Assembly: GCA_026706345.1 (NCBI GenBank)
Contig: JAPOYX010000020.1
Span: 1 to 64,000, forward strand
DNA length: 64,000 nt
Direction of reading: 5' to 3'
Source of the DNA: Gemmatimonadota bacterium
GTDB lineage: Bacteria; JAAXHH01
The stretch's first letter is position 1. Each line of letters begins with the position of its first letter. Under the pieces are notes generated by a model. It saw only the letters and a program-made list of their open reading frames with translations, was not told the origin of the DNA and did no database searches. Shown piece after piece: positions 35,612 through 42,579 of this stretch. Position numbers and translations under genes: made by a program.

Positions 35612-37042
35612 TCACCCGCCTCGCCGCTTCAACCTCCAAAGGTACAGAACCATACCCGCCAGAACCAGTCCGCTGCCGGAGAAAAGCACGTACCTGGCGC
35701 CGGCCCATCCCGCGCCCGCGCCGTACTTCTCCGCCGCCAGCCTGCTCCACGCGAGCAAGGTACGGTTTCTGAAGGCCTGGTCCCGCCAACGGTCGCCCAG
35801 GGCCAGGGATTCCTCCTCCGTAATGGGCATGGCCCCCAGCGCGGGCAGGACGCGCTCCAGATCCTCCTCTTCCATGGCGCGCCGCCACCTGCGCTGCAAG
35901 GCCGCGTGGGCGTCGATGACGAAGACGCCGATCATATCATCGACGATATGGCGCCTTGCCGCGCCTTTCCCGGCGTCGTACACGAAGGACGACCTCCAGG
36001 TAAAGGGATTGAAGGTGACCGAGGTATGGGCCGGATCGATGCGCTGGTACAGGTCGGGCAGGACGGTGAACCGGTTCAGCTGGAACCTCTCCGGTCCGCC
36101 CGGCGTGTCGGGTTTCTGCATCCACAGGCGCTGGCCGGCCTCCGACAGGATGTAGCGCAGGAACGACTGCGCCACGGCCATGTTGGGCGCGCCCTTCAGA
36201 ATGGATATGCCATCGGGATTCAGGATCGTGAGGTTGTCCGGCATGGTGTAGCCGATCATGTCTGGTCCCACGGCGTTGATCTGGGCCCAGGCGTAAAAAT
36301 CAATGGCCATACCGTAGGCCACTTCGCCCGAAGTCACGTCCTTGGGCACCTGGCTTCCCGTACCGGCGAAGCCCCGGGCGTTCGCGCCCAGGGCGGTAAT
36401 GATCTGCCAGCCCCTTTTCCAACCGTAGACCTGCAGGATGATCTCGAAGGGCACATGCGCGCTGCCGCTCTTCCTGGGATCGGCGGCGCCGACCCACGTA
36501 TACAGCCGCGGATCGGTCAGGTCTTCCCAGGTTTCCGGCAGAGGCAGTTCCACGAGTTGCGCCACCCGCTTGTTGTACACGATGCCGAATCCCGCCATCG
36601 TCGCACCGTACCATCGGTATCCCGCGTCGTAAACCGGGTAGCCGCCCACCTCGGCGGGCAGTTTGGAAAGCAGGGCCTCGGGAAGTCTGTACGGCGCCAG
36701 CAGGTCGAGACGGGACAGTTCCATGAACGGATCGCTGCCTCCGCCGAACATCATGTCGATGCCGATGCCTTCCGGCCTGCCGGTATATTCGGATTTGATA
36801 AAACGGATGATCTCGGAGGTCCCGCCCACGTCCATCCACTCGATCTCGGCCGTGCGGCCGGTCTCCGCCCGGTAAAAGGCGTCGAACCCGCGGGTGAACT
36901 CGTAACGGATGCCTTCCCAGTGAGGGGAGACGATGACCAGCCGGTCCTGTGCCGAAGCGGCGTCCGGAACGCCGGCAGGCAGGAAGACGCCCGCGAAGAG
37001 GAAGCATCGTATGAGGGAACGGATGACTGGCCGACGATTCAA
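35612..37042 (-). CDS. ABC solute-binding protein with C-terminal membrane anchor
   Basis: A 476-aa binding protein of the Fe3+/2-aminoethylphosphonate type. The signal peptide is residues 1-31 (cleavage near ASA-Q). Family features are LVIVSPHWEGIRYEF, FDAFYRAETGRTAEIEW, DMMFGGGSDPFMEL and GFGIVYNKRV. It continues about 100 residues past the usual end and closes with a membrane helix at about 446-466 (YVLFSGSGLVLAGMVLYLW) plus a positive tail (RLKRRGG). It therefore seems tethered to the inner membrane rather than free or lipid-anchored. The ATPase and permease genes lie directly downstream, the CorA-like gene 25 bases upstream. Confidence 0.88.
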   Translation of the reverse strand: MNRRPVIRSLIRCFLFAGVFLPAGVPDAASAQDRLVIVSPHWEGIRYEFTRGFDAFYRAETGRTAEIEWMDVGGTSEIIRFIKSEYTGRPEGIGIDMMFGGGSDPFMELSRLDLLAPYRLPEALLSKLPAEVGGYPVYDAGYRWYGATMAGFGIVYNKRVAQLVELPLPETWEDLTDPRLYTWVGAADPRKSGSAHVPFEIILQVYGWKRGWQIITALGANARGFAGTGSQVPKDVTSGEVAYGMAIDFYAWAQINAVGPDMIGYTMPDNLTILNPDGISILKGAPNMAVAQSFLRYILSEAGQRLWMQKPDTPGGPERFQLNRFTVLPDLYQRIDPAHTSVTFNPFTWRSSFVYDAGKGAARRHIVDDMIGVFVIDAHAALQRRWRRAMEEEDLERVLPALGAMPITEEESLALGDRWRDQAFRNRTLLAWSRLAAEKYGAGAGWAGARYVLFSGSGLVLAGMVLYLWRLKRRGG

Positions 37043-37067
37043 CGATACCTCGGGGAGTTGATATCCT

Positions 37068-38000
37068 TTATCGCTTTCTCGCTGTGAGGACCAGCACGAT
37101 GGCGACCAGCAACGAAACCGTCAGGCCGATACCCGCGGCCGCCGGTTTGCCCACGTTGCCCATCAGGGGATCGTCGATCCCCAGCGCGACAGATAAAACG
37201 AGCACGGGAAGCAAGAGGGCGACCAGGAAGGTCAGCCGCCGGGAGGAAGCGTCGATTCTCCTGAGGGCTTTCGTCTGGGCGGCCGTGGCCGCGTCGTTCA
37301 GCATTTCCCAATGACGCGTCAGCACATCGACCATGTTCCTGAACCTGTGGTACGCGTCCTGCAGCTGGGCGACCGTATCCGTCTGCAGGGAGAGTTTCTC
37401 GCCGCTGTAAAGGGAATGTACGATTTCGCACTGGGGTTTGATGAGATGAATCATGTCGATGAGGCGGCGCTGGGTGTCGTAAATCCACCGGGCTTCCAGG
37501 TCCCGGTCCGGCACGATCGTCTCCGCGGCAAGTTCGGATACCAGCGGATCCTGGAGATCTGCGATCGCCTGCATGATCAGGGCGACGGCCTGATCCGTTG
37601 ACCGCATCAACTGGGCATCCTGCTGAATCCGGTCCTTGACGTTCTGTAAAAAGGCCAGCGGGGTGGAATGAACGGTAACCAGATAGTCGGGCGCCAGAAA
37701 GAACCCCAGCTTGACCGGCGGCGCGTCCAGACGCTCCTGCGCGTGTACGACTACGAACAGGTACCCCGGAAACATCGCCGAGTAGGGCCGCGTCGAAACT
37801 TCCCGGCAGGCCTTCACCGACAGGGGATGGGCGCCGAACTCCTTGAAATCGCTCAGAAACGCGGCGTCTTCGTCCGTGATCTGCTCGAGGTCCAGCCAGA
37901 AAAGGCCCCTGGACGCTTCCAGGGTTTCCTGCAGATGGGAGAGCGACACGTCATCGTAGCGAATGACGCTGTTTTGTTCTACGATAAGCAAATCCCGCAT
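37068..38000 (-). CDS. CorA-like divalent cation transporter, divergent signature
   Basis: A 310-aa protein from ATG 38000 (MRDLLIVEQ), nine bases after the permease gene; longer readings of this frame run backwards through that gene and are wrong. The N-terminal soluble domain has the CorA pattern: GLFWLDLEQITDEDAAFL, HPLSVKAC, PGYLFVVVHA, LGFFLAPDYLVTVHSTPL. A long helix (about 185-245) leads to two C-terminal membrane helices (about 256-275 and 285-305). The CorA selectivity motif GMN is absent; the first helix is followed by GIDDPLMGNVG. It may be a Zn or other CorA-superfamily channel, or have lost magnesium selectivity. Confidence 0.82.
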   Translation of the reverse strand: MRDLLIVEQNSVIRYDDVSLSHLQETLEASRGLFWLDLEQITDEDAAFLSDFKEFGAHPLSVKACREVSTRPYSAMFPGYLFVVVHAQERLDAPPVKLGFFLAPDYLVTVHSTPLAFLQNVKDRIQQDAQLMRSTDQAVALIMQAIADLQDPLVSELAAETIVPDRDLEARWIYDTQRRLIDMIHLIKPQCEIVHSLYSGEKLSLQTDTVAQLQDAYHRFRNMVDVLTRHWEMLNDAATAAQTKALRRIDASSRRLTFLVALLLPVLVLSVALGIDDPLMGNVGKPAAAGIGLTVSLLVAIVLVLTARKR

Positions 38001-38008
38001 GAAATCCC

Positions 38009-39433
38009 TCAGTTTCCTTGGTTTTTCTTTTCCCAGTAGAAGTAGAAGGGAAAGCCGGCGGCGACGATGGCCAGGCCGATAAGGGTATTGTAAATGAACT
38101 CCACGTTGGTCAGCAGCGACACCAGGTAGCCGGTGATCACGGCAAGGAAGAGCAGCGGCGTTACCGGATAGCCCCAGGTCCTGTAGGGCCGCCGGGCATC
38201 GGGCCGGGTGAACCGCAGCACGATGACCGCGGCGATGGCGAGGATGGAAAAGGCATACGACGTGAAGGAACCGTAGGAGATGATCTCCTCGAAGCTGGGC
38301 GTCAGCGCGATCAGGGCGGCCAGAATGCCCTGGGCGAGAATGGATGCCGCCGGTGTGCGGAACCTCGGGTGCGCACGGCTGAGCCCCTTGAAGAAAAGTC
38401 CGTCCCTGCTTTGAGCGAAAAACAGGCGGGGAGCGACAAGCATATGCACGTTGACCCCTCCGAAAGTGGAACACATGACGCCCATCGAGATGAAAAGCGC
38501 GCCCCAGTCGCCCACCAGCACCTTCATCACGTCGGCCGCGATCCACTGCGAGGTCTGCACCTGCTCGAAAGGCAGAACCAGTATGTACACGAAATTCGCC
38601 GCGATGTAAATCACGATTACGAAGAGGATGCCGACGATGATCGACAGCGGGAGATTGCGGCGCGGATCGCGCATCTCCCCGGCAACGTAGCTGGAAAAGG
38701 TCCACCCTTCGTAGGAGAACAGGCCGGTGACCATGGCCGCGCCGAAGGCGCCCAGCGCGAATCCGCCCACGGCTGCCCCGCCGCCGCCAAACAGCGGCGA
38801 GAAATGGGCCATGGACCCTTTTTCGGCCATGAACAGTCCCAGGAGGATCAGTCCCCCCAGGGCGGCGATCTTGATGAAGGTGAAGAGGTTGGTGACCCTG
38901 CCGCTCCATCGGACGCCGATCACGTTGATCGTCATCAGGACCAGCACGCAGGCCGAGGCGATCACCGTCCGGGCGCCGTCGCCCAGGACGATCCCCTGCC
39001 CGCCCGTGTCGGCGGTGATGATGTTTACCACGCTGGCCAGGTAATTGGCGAATACGTTGGCGACGGCGGCAATGGAAACCGGCCACACGAGCCAGAAGGC
39101 GGACCATCCGTAGATGAAGGTGACCCAGCGTCTGCGGTAGGCTTCGCGGATGTAGACGTACTGCCCTCCGGTCCGGGGCAGCATGGCGCCCAGTTCGGCG
39201 ATGCAGAGCCCGCCGCACAGGGCGAGAAGTCCGCAGACCAGCCAGACGAGGAGGCTCATGCCCGGCGAGCCTACGTTGGAGGCGATGGCGCTCGGCGCCT
39301 GGAAGATGCCGGAACCGATCACCCCGCCCACGATTATGGTCGTGGCTTCAAGGGGCCCCAGCCCCCGGACCAGCCCTTCGTCGGCGCCCTCGGCTGCCGG
39401 AGCGGCGGCGGAGTGTGCTTCTGTTTCAGCCAA
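38009..39433 (-). CDS. APC-superfamily amino acid permease
   Basis: A twelve-helix permease of about 474 aa. The most plausible start is TTG 39433 (LAETEAHS after GAGGTGGGA). The frame is open to ATG 39487, which would add 18 residues across a promoter-like stretch. The first helix carries the APC signature TTIIVGGVIGSGIFQAP, followed by LLVWLVCGLLALCGGLCIAELG and MLPRTGGQYVYIREAY. The central EGWTFSSYVAGEMRDPRRNLP is typical of the LAT/polyamine group. It is first in an operon with the CorA-like gene. Substrate unknown; exchanger activity is likely from the subfamily. Confidence 0.92.
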   Translation of the reverse strand: MAETEAHSAAAPAAEGADEGLVRGLGPLEATTIIVGGVIGSGIFQAPSAIASNVGSPGMSLLVWLVCGLLALCGGLCIAELGAMLPRTGGQYVYIREAYRRRWVTFIYGWSAFWLVWPVSIAAVANVFANYLASVVNIITADTGGQGIVLGDGARTVIASACVLVLMTINVIGVRWSGRVTNLFTFIKIAALGGLILLGLFMAEKGSMAHFSPLFGGGGAAVGGFALGAFGAAMVTGLFSYEGWTFSSYVAGEMRDPRRNLPLSIIVGILFVIVIYIAANFVYILVLPFEQVQTSQWIAADVMKVLVGDWGALFISMGVMCSTFGGVNVHMLVAPRLFFAQSRDGLFFKGLSRAHPRFRTPAASILAQGILAALIALTPSFEEIISYGSFTSYAFSILAIAAVIVLRFTRPDARRPYRTWGYPVTPLLFLAVITGYLVSLLTNVEFIYNTLIGLAIVAAGFPFYFYWEKKNQGN

Positions 39434-39546
39434 GTCCCACCTCGGCGTAAATGCCTGTGAAATAGAGCACAAACATGTGTAATGCAACGGGAATTACAGG
39501 TCAACAACAATCGCGTTTGAGTCCGCGTCGGTTCCGTGTTAATACC

Positions 39547-39575
39547 TTGACAGACTTTCCGTCCAACACTATATT
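39547..39575 (+). promoter_or_regulatory. Sigma-70 promoter of tRNA-Met
   Basis: TTGACA at 39547-39552, 17-base spacer, TATATT at 39570-39575; the tRNA begins 17 bases after the -10. Only one base differs from full consensus. Confidence 0.88.
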
Positions 39576-39591
39576 TGAATGCTCGATTCGA

Positions 39592-39665
39592 GGCGGCGTA
39601 GCTCAGTTGGTCAGAGCATCGGAATCATAATCCGAGTGTCCGGGGTTCGAATCCCTGCGCCGCTA
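39592..39665 (+). tRNA. tRNA with CAU anticodon (elongator Met most likely)
   Basis: Acceptor GGCGGCG pairs with CGCCGCT (G1-U72 wobble), D-arm GCTC...GAGC, anticodon stem TCGGA/TCCGA around ATCATAA, giving CAT. The T-arm is CGGGG-TTCGAAT-CCCTG and the discriminator A; no encoded CCA. The D-arm and TAGCTCAGTTGGT start resemble elongator tRNA-Met, but tRNA-Ile with a lysidine-modified CAU cannot be excluded from sequence alone. An integrase relic follows, so its 3' half is a likely integration target. Confidence 0.9.
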
Positions 39666-39703
39666 TATTCTCCCCCTTCTTTTCAGGTCCTTCCAATTCC
39701 CCT

Positions 39704-39748
39704 AAACCCCCCGATACGCAAGGATTTCGGGGGGTTTACTTTTTTCTT
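39704..39748 (+). terminator. Rho-independent terminator of tRNA-Met
   Basis: Eleven-base stem AAACCCCCCGA/TCGGGGGGTTT (39704-39714 with 39727-39737) followed by ACTTTTTTC. Lies 38 bases after the tRNA end, separating it from the integrase relic. Confidence 0.88.
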
Positions 39749-39852
39749 GCGCGTTCCCGTGAAATCCCTTGTATACCAACATATTCCGTTGGTCTAAATG
39801 TGGGGCTGGGGATGAGATTCCCTCCCTGTTTCAATTTGTACAAAAAGGGGGT

Positions 39853-40943
39853 TTGTACATTAGGAGGAAACTCAACGCGACGCAATGCAAGACCATTTCC
39901 AAGCCGAGATTCTACCGCGCAGACGATACGCTGTACCTCTCGGTGAAGCCCGGCGGCAGAAAGAACTGGATCCAGCGGTCGTGATCGACGGCCGCCGCGT
40001 CGACATGGGCCTGGGTGCCTATCCGGTGGTCCCGCTCGCAAAGGCATGGCAGAAAGCCTTTAAGAACCGCGCCACGATCGCCGATGGAAGGGACCCGCGG
40101 TCGATCAAGCGCAGGGCAAAAATACCGACGTTCCGGGAGGCGGCCCGCAGGACGCACGAGGGGCTTAGGCCCACGTGGACCAGCGAGAAGCACGCCGAAG
40201 TCTGGATGCAGGTCTTAAACCGCCACGCCATGCCCTATCTCGGCGCCCTGCCTTCCATGTCGAAGGCAAGGGATCATTTCCGTGCGCTGGACTACTGGGA
40301 AATGCCGGAGGCCGTCCGGATAATCCGCACCGGCGTGTCGTCGCTTTCGGCCACGCTGTGCCTGCTGTTCCTGATACTTACCGCATCGCGGTCCAACGAA
40401 GCCCGGGGCGCTACGTGGAGCGAAATCGACCTGGATGCCGCCACGTGGGAAATCCCCGGCCGCAGAATGAAGGGCGGCAAGACCCACCGCGTCCCGTTCT
40501 CGAGCTTGGCGCTCGAGGTGCTTGAAGAGGCGATGCTGCTACGCAACAGATCCGGTCTGGTGTTCCCTTCCACGACAAGGCCGCACTCGCCCATGACTTC
40601 CGCGACGCCCATGAAGGCATTGAAGCAGATCGGTCTTGGCAAGAAAACCGTGGCGTACGGGTTCCGATCATCGTTTCGGACCTAGGCGGGTGAACAGACG
40701 GATTTTCCGCGCGAAGTCTGCGAGGCCGCGCTGGCCCAAGAGGTCGGCAACATGGTAGAGCGCAGCTACGCCCGCGGGGACCCGCTGCAGAAGCGACGCG
40801 ACCTGCTGCAAAGGTGGGCCGATTACCTAGATTCGGAGCATCAAAAGACATTAGCAATGAATCCACGTCGGTATCATCGAGGACCGAAAGCGGCGGTATC
40901 CGGACCGCAGCGATTGGCCGCCTCTGCTCGTCGAATTGCTTGA
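39853..40943 (+). pseudogene. P4-type tyrosine recombinase (integrase), multiply inactivated
   Basis: From TTG 39853 the DUF4102 N-terminus reads YIRRKLNATQCKTI, TLYLSVKPGGRKNWIQR. A one-base loss near 39980 moves the rest (VIDGRRVDMGLGAYPVVPLA) into another frame. The core-binding domain breaks off after MPYLGALP and resumes at ARDHFRALDYWEMPEAV, an in-frame loss of about 70 residues. The catalytic domain has the first Arg (LTASRSNEARGATWSEIDL), but the HGFR box reads YGFRSSF (His to Tyr). A TAG at 40683 replaces the Trp of the usual FRTWA, after which the C-terminus continues (VERSYARGDPLQKRRDLLQR). Four independent lesions make it a clear pseudogene. Position beside tRNA-Met fits this family's target choice. 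Confidence 0.9.
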
Positions 40944-41424
40944 ATACTACAGGCAACAGATCGAGTCCCTGTCCGCAGGGTTGGACGCTATCGCCAAATA
41001 CGCCGCGGAATGTAACAAATCAGCACTGAACAACGAAATAGAAGTCTACGTGGCCAGGCGGGACCGGAATGCTCACAGGATGTTGAAGGAAATCCTTAAA
41101 GATCTAAGGTCCGACGATAAGCAGGACGACAGGACGATGCTCGACAATCTGCCCGATTTCACGATCACATGGATATTGGACGTGGCGACGGGTGAATGCG
41201 TTGAGCCAAAGTCGGTCGGCAGAAGCCGAATCACGAATCTTAGGCGAGACATCCAGATTGCCCACATGATAGAAATAGCACACGACGCAATGAGGCTGCC
41301 GTATGAATCCGACGAGCGTTATTCGGCGTGTCACGAGGTCGCCGACTGCCTCGGCATGAAGTACGGCAGAGTGCGCACGATCTGGCGCAAAACGAGGATC
41401 AGGACAGGTTCCCCACCCGACTGA
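40936..41424 (+). CDS. Hypothetical protein of the integrative element
   Basis: About 162 aa from TTG 40936; the frame is open about 25 codons further upstream without a usual start codon. It is therefore possible that the true N-terminus was lost when the integrase region was deleted. Helical and charged throughout (ARRDRNAHRMLKEILKDLR), with a C-terminal segment that resembles a helix-turn-helix (ACHEVADCLGMKYGRVRTIW, followed by Arg/Lys). I do not recognise a family. Its place between integrase and AlpA-like regulator suggests an accessory or regulatory protein of the element. Confidence 0.5.
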   Translation: MLEYYRQQIESLSAGLDAIAKYAAECNKSALNNEIEVYVARRDRNAHRMLKEILKDLRSDDKQDDRTMLDNLPDFTITWILDVATGECVEPKSVGRSRITNLRRDIQIAHMIEIAHDAMRLPYESDERYSACHEVADCLGMKYGRVRTIWRKTRIRTGSPPD

Positions 41425-41575
41425 CGTCCGTTCCGAAACCTCGCATACTAAACACCGCTACTCCCCTTTTGCCCCCTAAAATCCATCTCATTGTAGGGTC
41501 TGGTCTTCTTAGGAATACGTGGTATCTTCACGGCACAAACTTGACGGCAGCGTCAGATCAACCCGGGAGGATGCT

Positions 41576-41776
41576 ATGGCTGTTCAGGAAAGACTGCTGA
41601 CGCGCAAGGAAGTCCAGGAGAAGTGCAGAATTGGCCGGTTTTTGACATACAGGCTGATGAGGCAGGGTAGGTTTCCGGAGCCGATTCGCATAGGACTGCG
41701 CGCGGTCAGGTGGAAGGAAAGCGAGATCGACGAATACCTGGCGAACCGGCCTCGCGCTGTCGGCGAGTTGGAGTAA
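41576..41776 (+). CDS. AlpA-like helix-turn-helix regulator/excisionase
   Basis: A 66-aa protein from ATG 41576, with GGGAGG five bases upstream; an ORF start 19 codons earlier lacks a ribosome site. It matches AlpA/phage transcriptional regulators: LLTRKEVQEKCRIGRFLTYRLM (helix-turn-helix, shown here across 10-31), then GRFPEPIRIGLRAVRWKESEIDEYL. AlpA proteins activate integrase or act as excisionase-like DNA benders in P4-type elements. It looks intact although the integrase is not. Confidence 0.85.
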   Translation: MAVQERLLTRKEVQEKCRIGRFLTYRLMRQGRFPEPIRIGLRAVRWKESEIDEYLANRPRAVGELE

Positions 41777-42006
41777 CAGTGCAGATTCTCAAGGGAGTTA
41801 CAATCCATCCGAACCATTTTGTGCATAATGCGAAGTTAAAATTGTGGCGTAAATGCCTTTTGATACCGTTCCGGAAACGGCTTTTTGTTAGGTGCGCCCG
41901 GGAGGACTATGAAAGCGGTCAAAAAGAAAACCCCATCGGACTTCGACGGGATTTGTGAATATCGACTTTCAAAAGGGACACCGCTCGATGTTTGGTGCCG
42001 GGCGGT

Positions 42007-42129
42007 GTTCACAACCATAACCTGCTTGTGGAAGTTCTGCTTATTTGCCATACGGGTAAGGATACCCGTATTCAGAATGGCTCTTGTATTCAGCAGCCAC
42101 CCGGCAAAGGAGCAGGTTTGATTGTGAAC
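42007..42129. repeat. Imperfect ~120-bp palindrome with internal hairpin
   Basis: The left end GTTCACAACCATAACCTGCT is a diverged inverse of the right end AGCAGGTTTGATTGTGAAC. In the middle TACGGGTA-AGGA-TACCCGTA (42051-42070) is a perfect hairpin. The right half is part of the 77-bp inverted repeat found again at 47973. Such single-strand-foldable structure is reminiscent of recombination sites or small non-autonomous elements. Confidence 0.6.
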
Positions 42130-42142
42130 GGAGAGTAAGATA
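42066..42142 (+). repeat. Long inverted repeat, left copy (77 bp)
   Basis: Matches the reverse complement of 47973-48049 at 71 of 77 positions, with an unbroken identical block from AGAATGGCTC through CAGCAGCCACCC. The two copies face each other across 5.8 kb that contains the HNH fragment and the whole peptide cassette. Confidence 0.93.
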
Positions 42143-42231
42143 AACGATAGCCCGGAAGCGGTCAAGTCCGGTGATGATAAATCTGAGACGCCTCCGGCTC
42201 GAACGACGCCCGTAAACGCCCGTAGGTCGCG

Positions 42232-42281
42232 CCTGATCGGGATCCTGCTAACACATGGGCATTGCCCATATCGCGATCAGG
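42232..42281. repeat. Nested hairpin in the intergenic region
   Basis: Outer arms CCTGATCG (42232-42239) and CGATCAGG (42274-42281) enclose a perfect inner hairpin ATGGGCA-T-TGCCCAT (42255-42269). No T-run; not a terminator. Possibly a recombination or protein-binding structure. Confidence 0.55.
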
Positions 42282-42302
42282 TGACCTAGGGCCTGTTTAC
42301 GA

Positions 42303-42523
42303 GTTTAACGGTATTACGAAACCGTGGCGTGTTGTTGAAGAAAAGATGGAACAACTCAAAAACGAAGGCAGGCTCTACCTCGAATCCAGCCGCTGAACCT
42401 GACCGTTGACCACATCACAGCCCGTAGTCAAGGCGGGACGGACCACGTAGGCAACTTGCAACTCCTCTGCGGGAGACTTGATAGTTTGGCAAAACCGCAG
42501 GTCGCACCGGTCAAGGCATGAGA
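42303..42523 (+). pseudogene. Fragment of an HNH-fused DNA methyltransferase
   Basis: The first 90 bases encode NGITKPWRVVEEKMEQLKN and GRLYLESS. This is a segment found in the middle of site-specific DNA-methyltransferases. A stop and frame change follow at 42393. The adjacent frame then reads NLTVDHITARSQGGTDHVG and NLQLLCG, the His-Asp-His core and zinc-type Cys of an HNH domain, ending at 42523. Methyltransferases with a C-terminal HNH of this exact style exist. The catalytic methylase motifs between and before these pieces are missing, and the last Cys is changed. A short relic, not an expressed gene. Confidence 0.7.
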
Positions 42524-42579
42524 CGTCGGGACCGAAAACCGCAGCCGGAAGGATACCTTGAGTACACCCCGCCTCAGTG

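Larger units (their letters stand above)
41777..42302. other. Structured intergenic DNA without a supportable gene
   Basis: Over 500 bases between the AlpA-like gene and the HNH fragment. It contains an imperfect long palindrome (42007-42129), a perfect 8-bp hairpin with 4-base loop (42051-42070), the left 77-bp copy of the long inverted repeat and a nested hairpin (42232-42281). Open frames of 78-109 codons run through it on both strands, but they change nothing at palindrome centres and have no ribosome sites. Confidence 0.55.
39640..42530. mobile_element. Decayed integrative element at the tRNA-Met 3' end
   Basis: The stretch after tRNA-Met holds a broken P4-type integrase, an unrecognised ORF, an AlpA-like regulator, structured intergenic DNA and a fragment of an HNH/DNA-methyltransferase gene. 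This is the gene set of a small tRNA-targeted integrative element that has lost function. No clear second copy of the tRNA 3' end was found in the next 9 kb, so the right boundary is not fixed; the inverted repeat at 42066 may mark a later rearrangement. Confidence 0.65.

Noticed and set aside
37068-39218. 716-codon minus-strand frame joining the CorA-like gene to upstream sequence
   Set aside because: The upstream half reads the amino-acid permease gene in the wrong frame. CorA homology begins at ATG 38000 and the permease has its own stop at 38009.
38018-39460. 480-codon open frame antisense to the amino-acid permease
   Set aside because: Composition is an Asp/Gly/His/Glu-rich mirror of membrane codons; the opposite strand is a clear APC permease.
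42378-42396. Possible attR of the tRNA-Met element (CTCGAATCCAGCCGCT)
   Set aside because: Only a partial match to the tRNA 3' end, with gaps, and it lies inside the coding relic of the methyltransferase.
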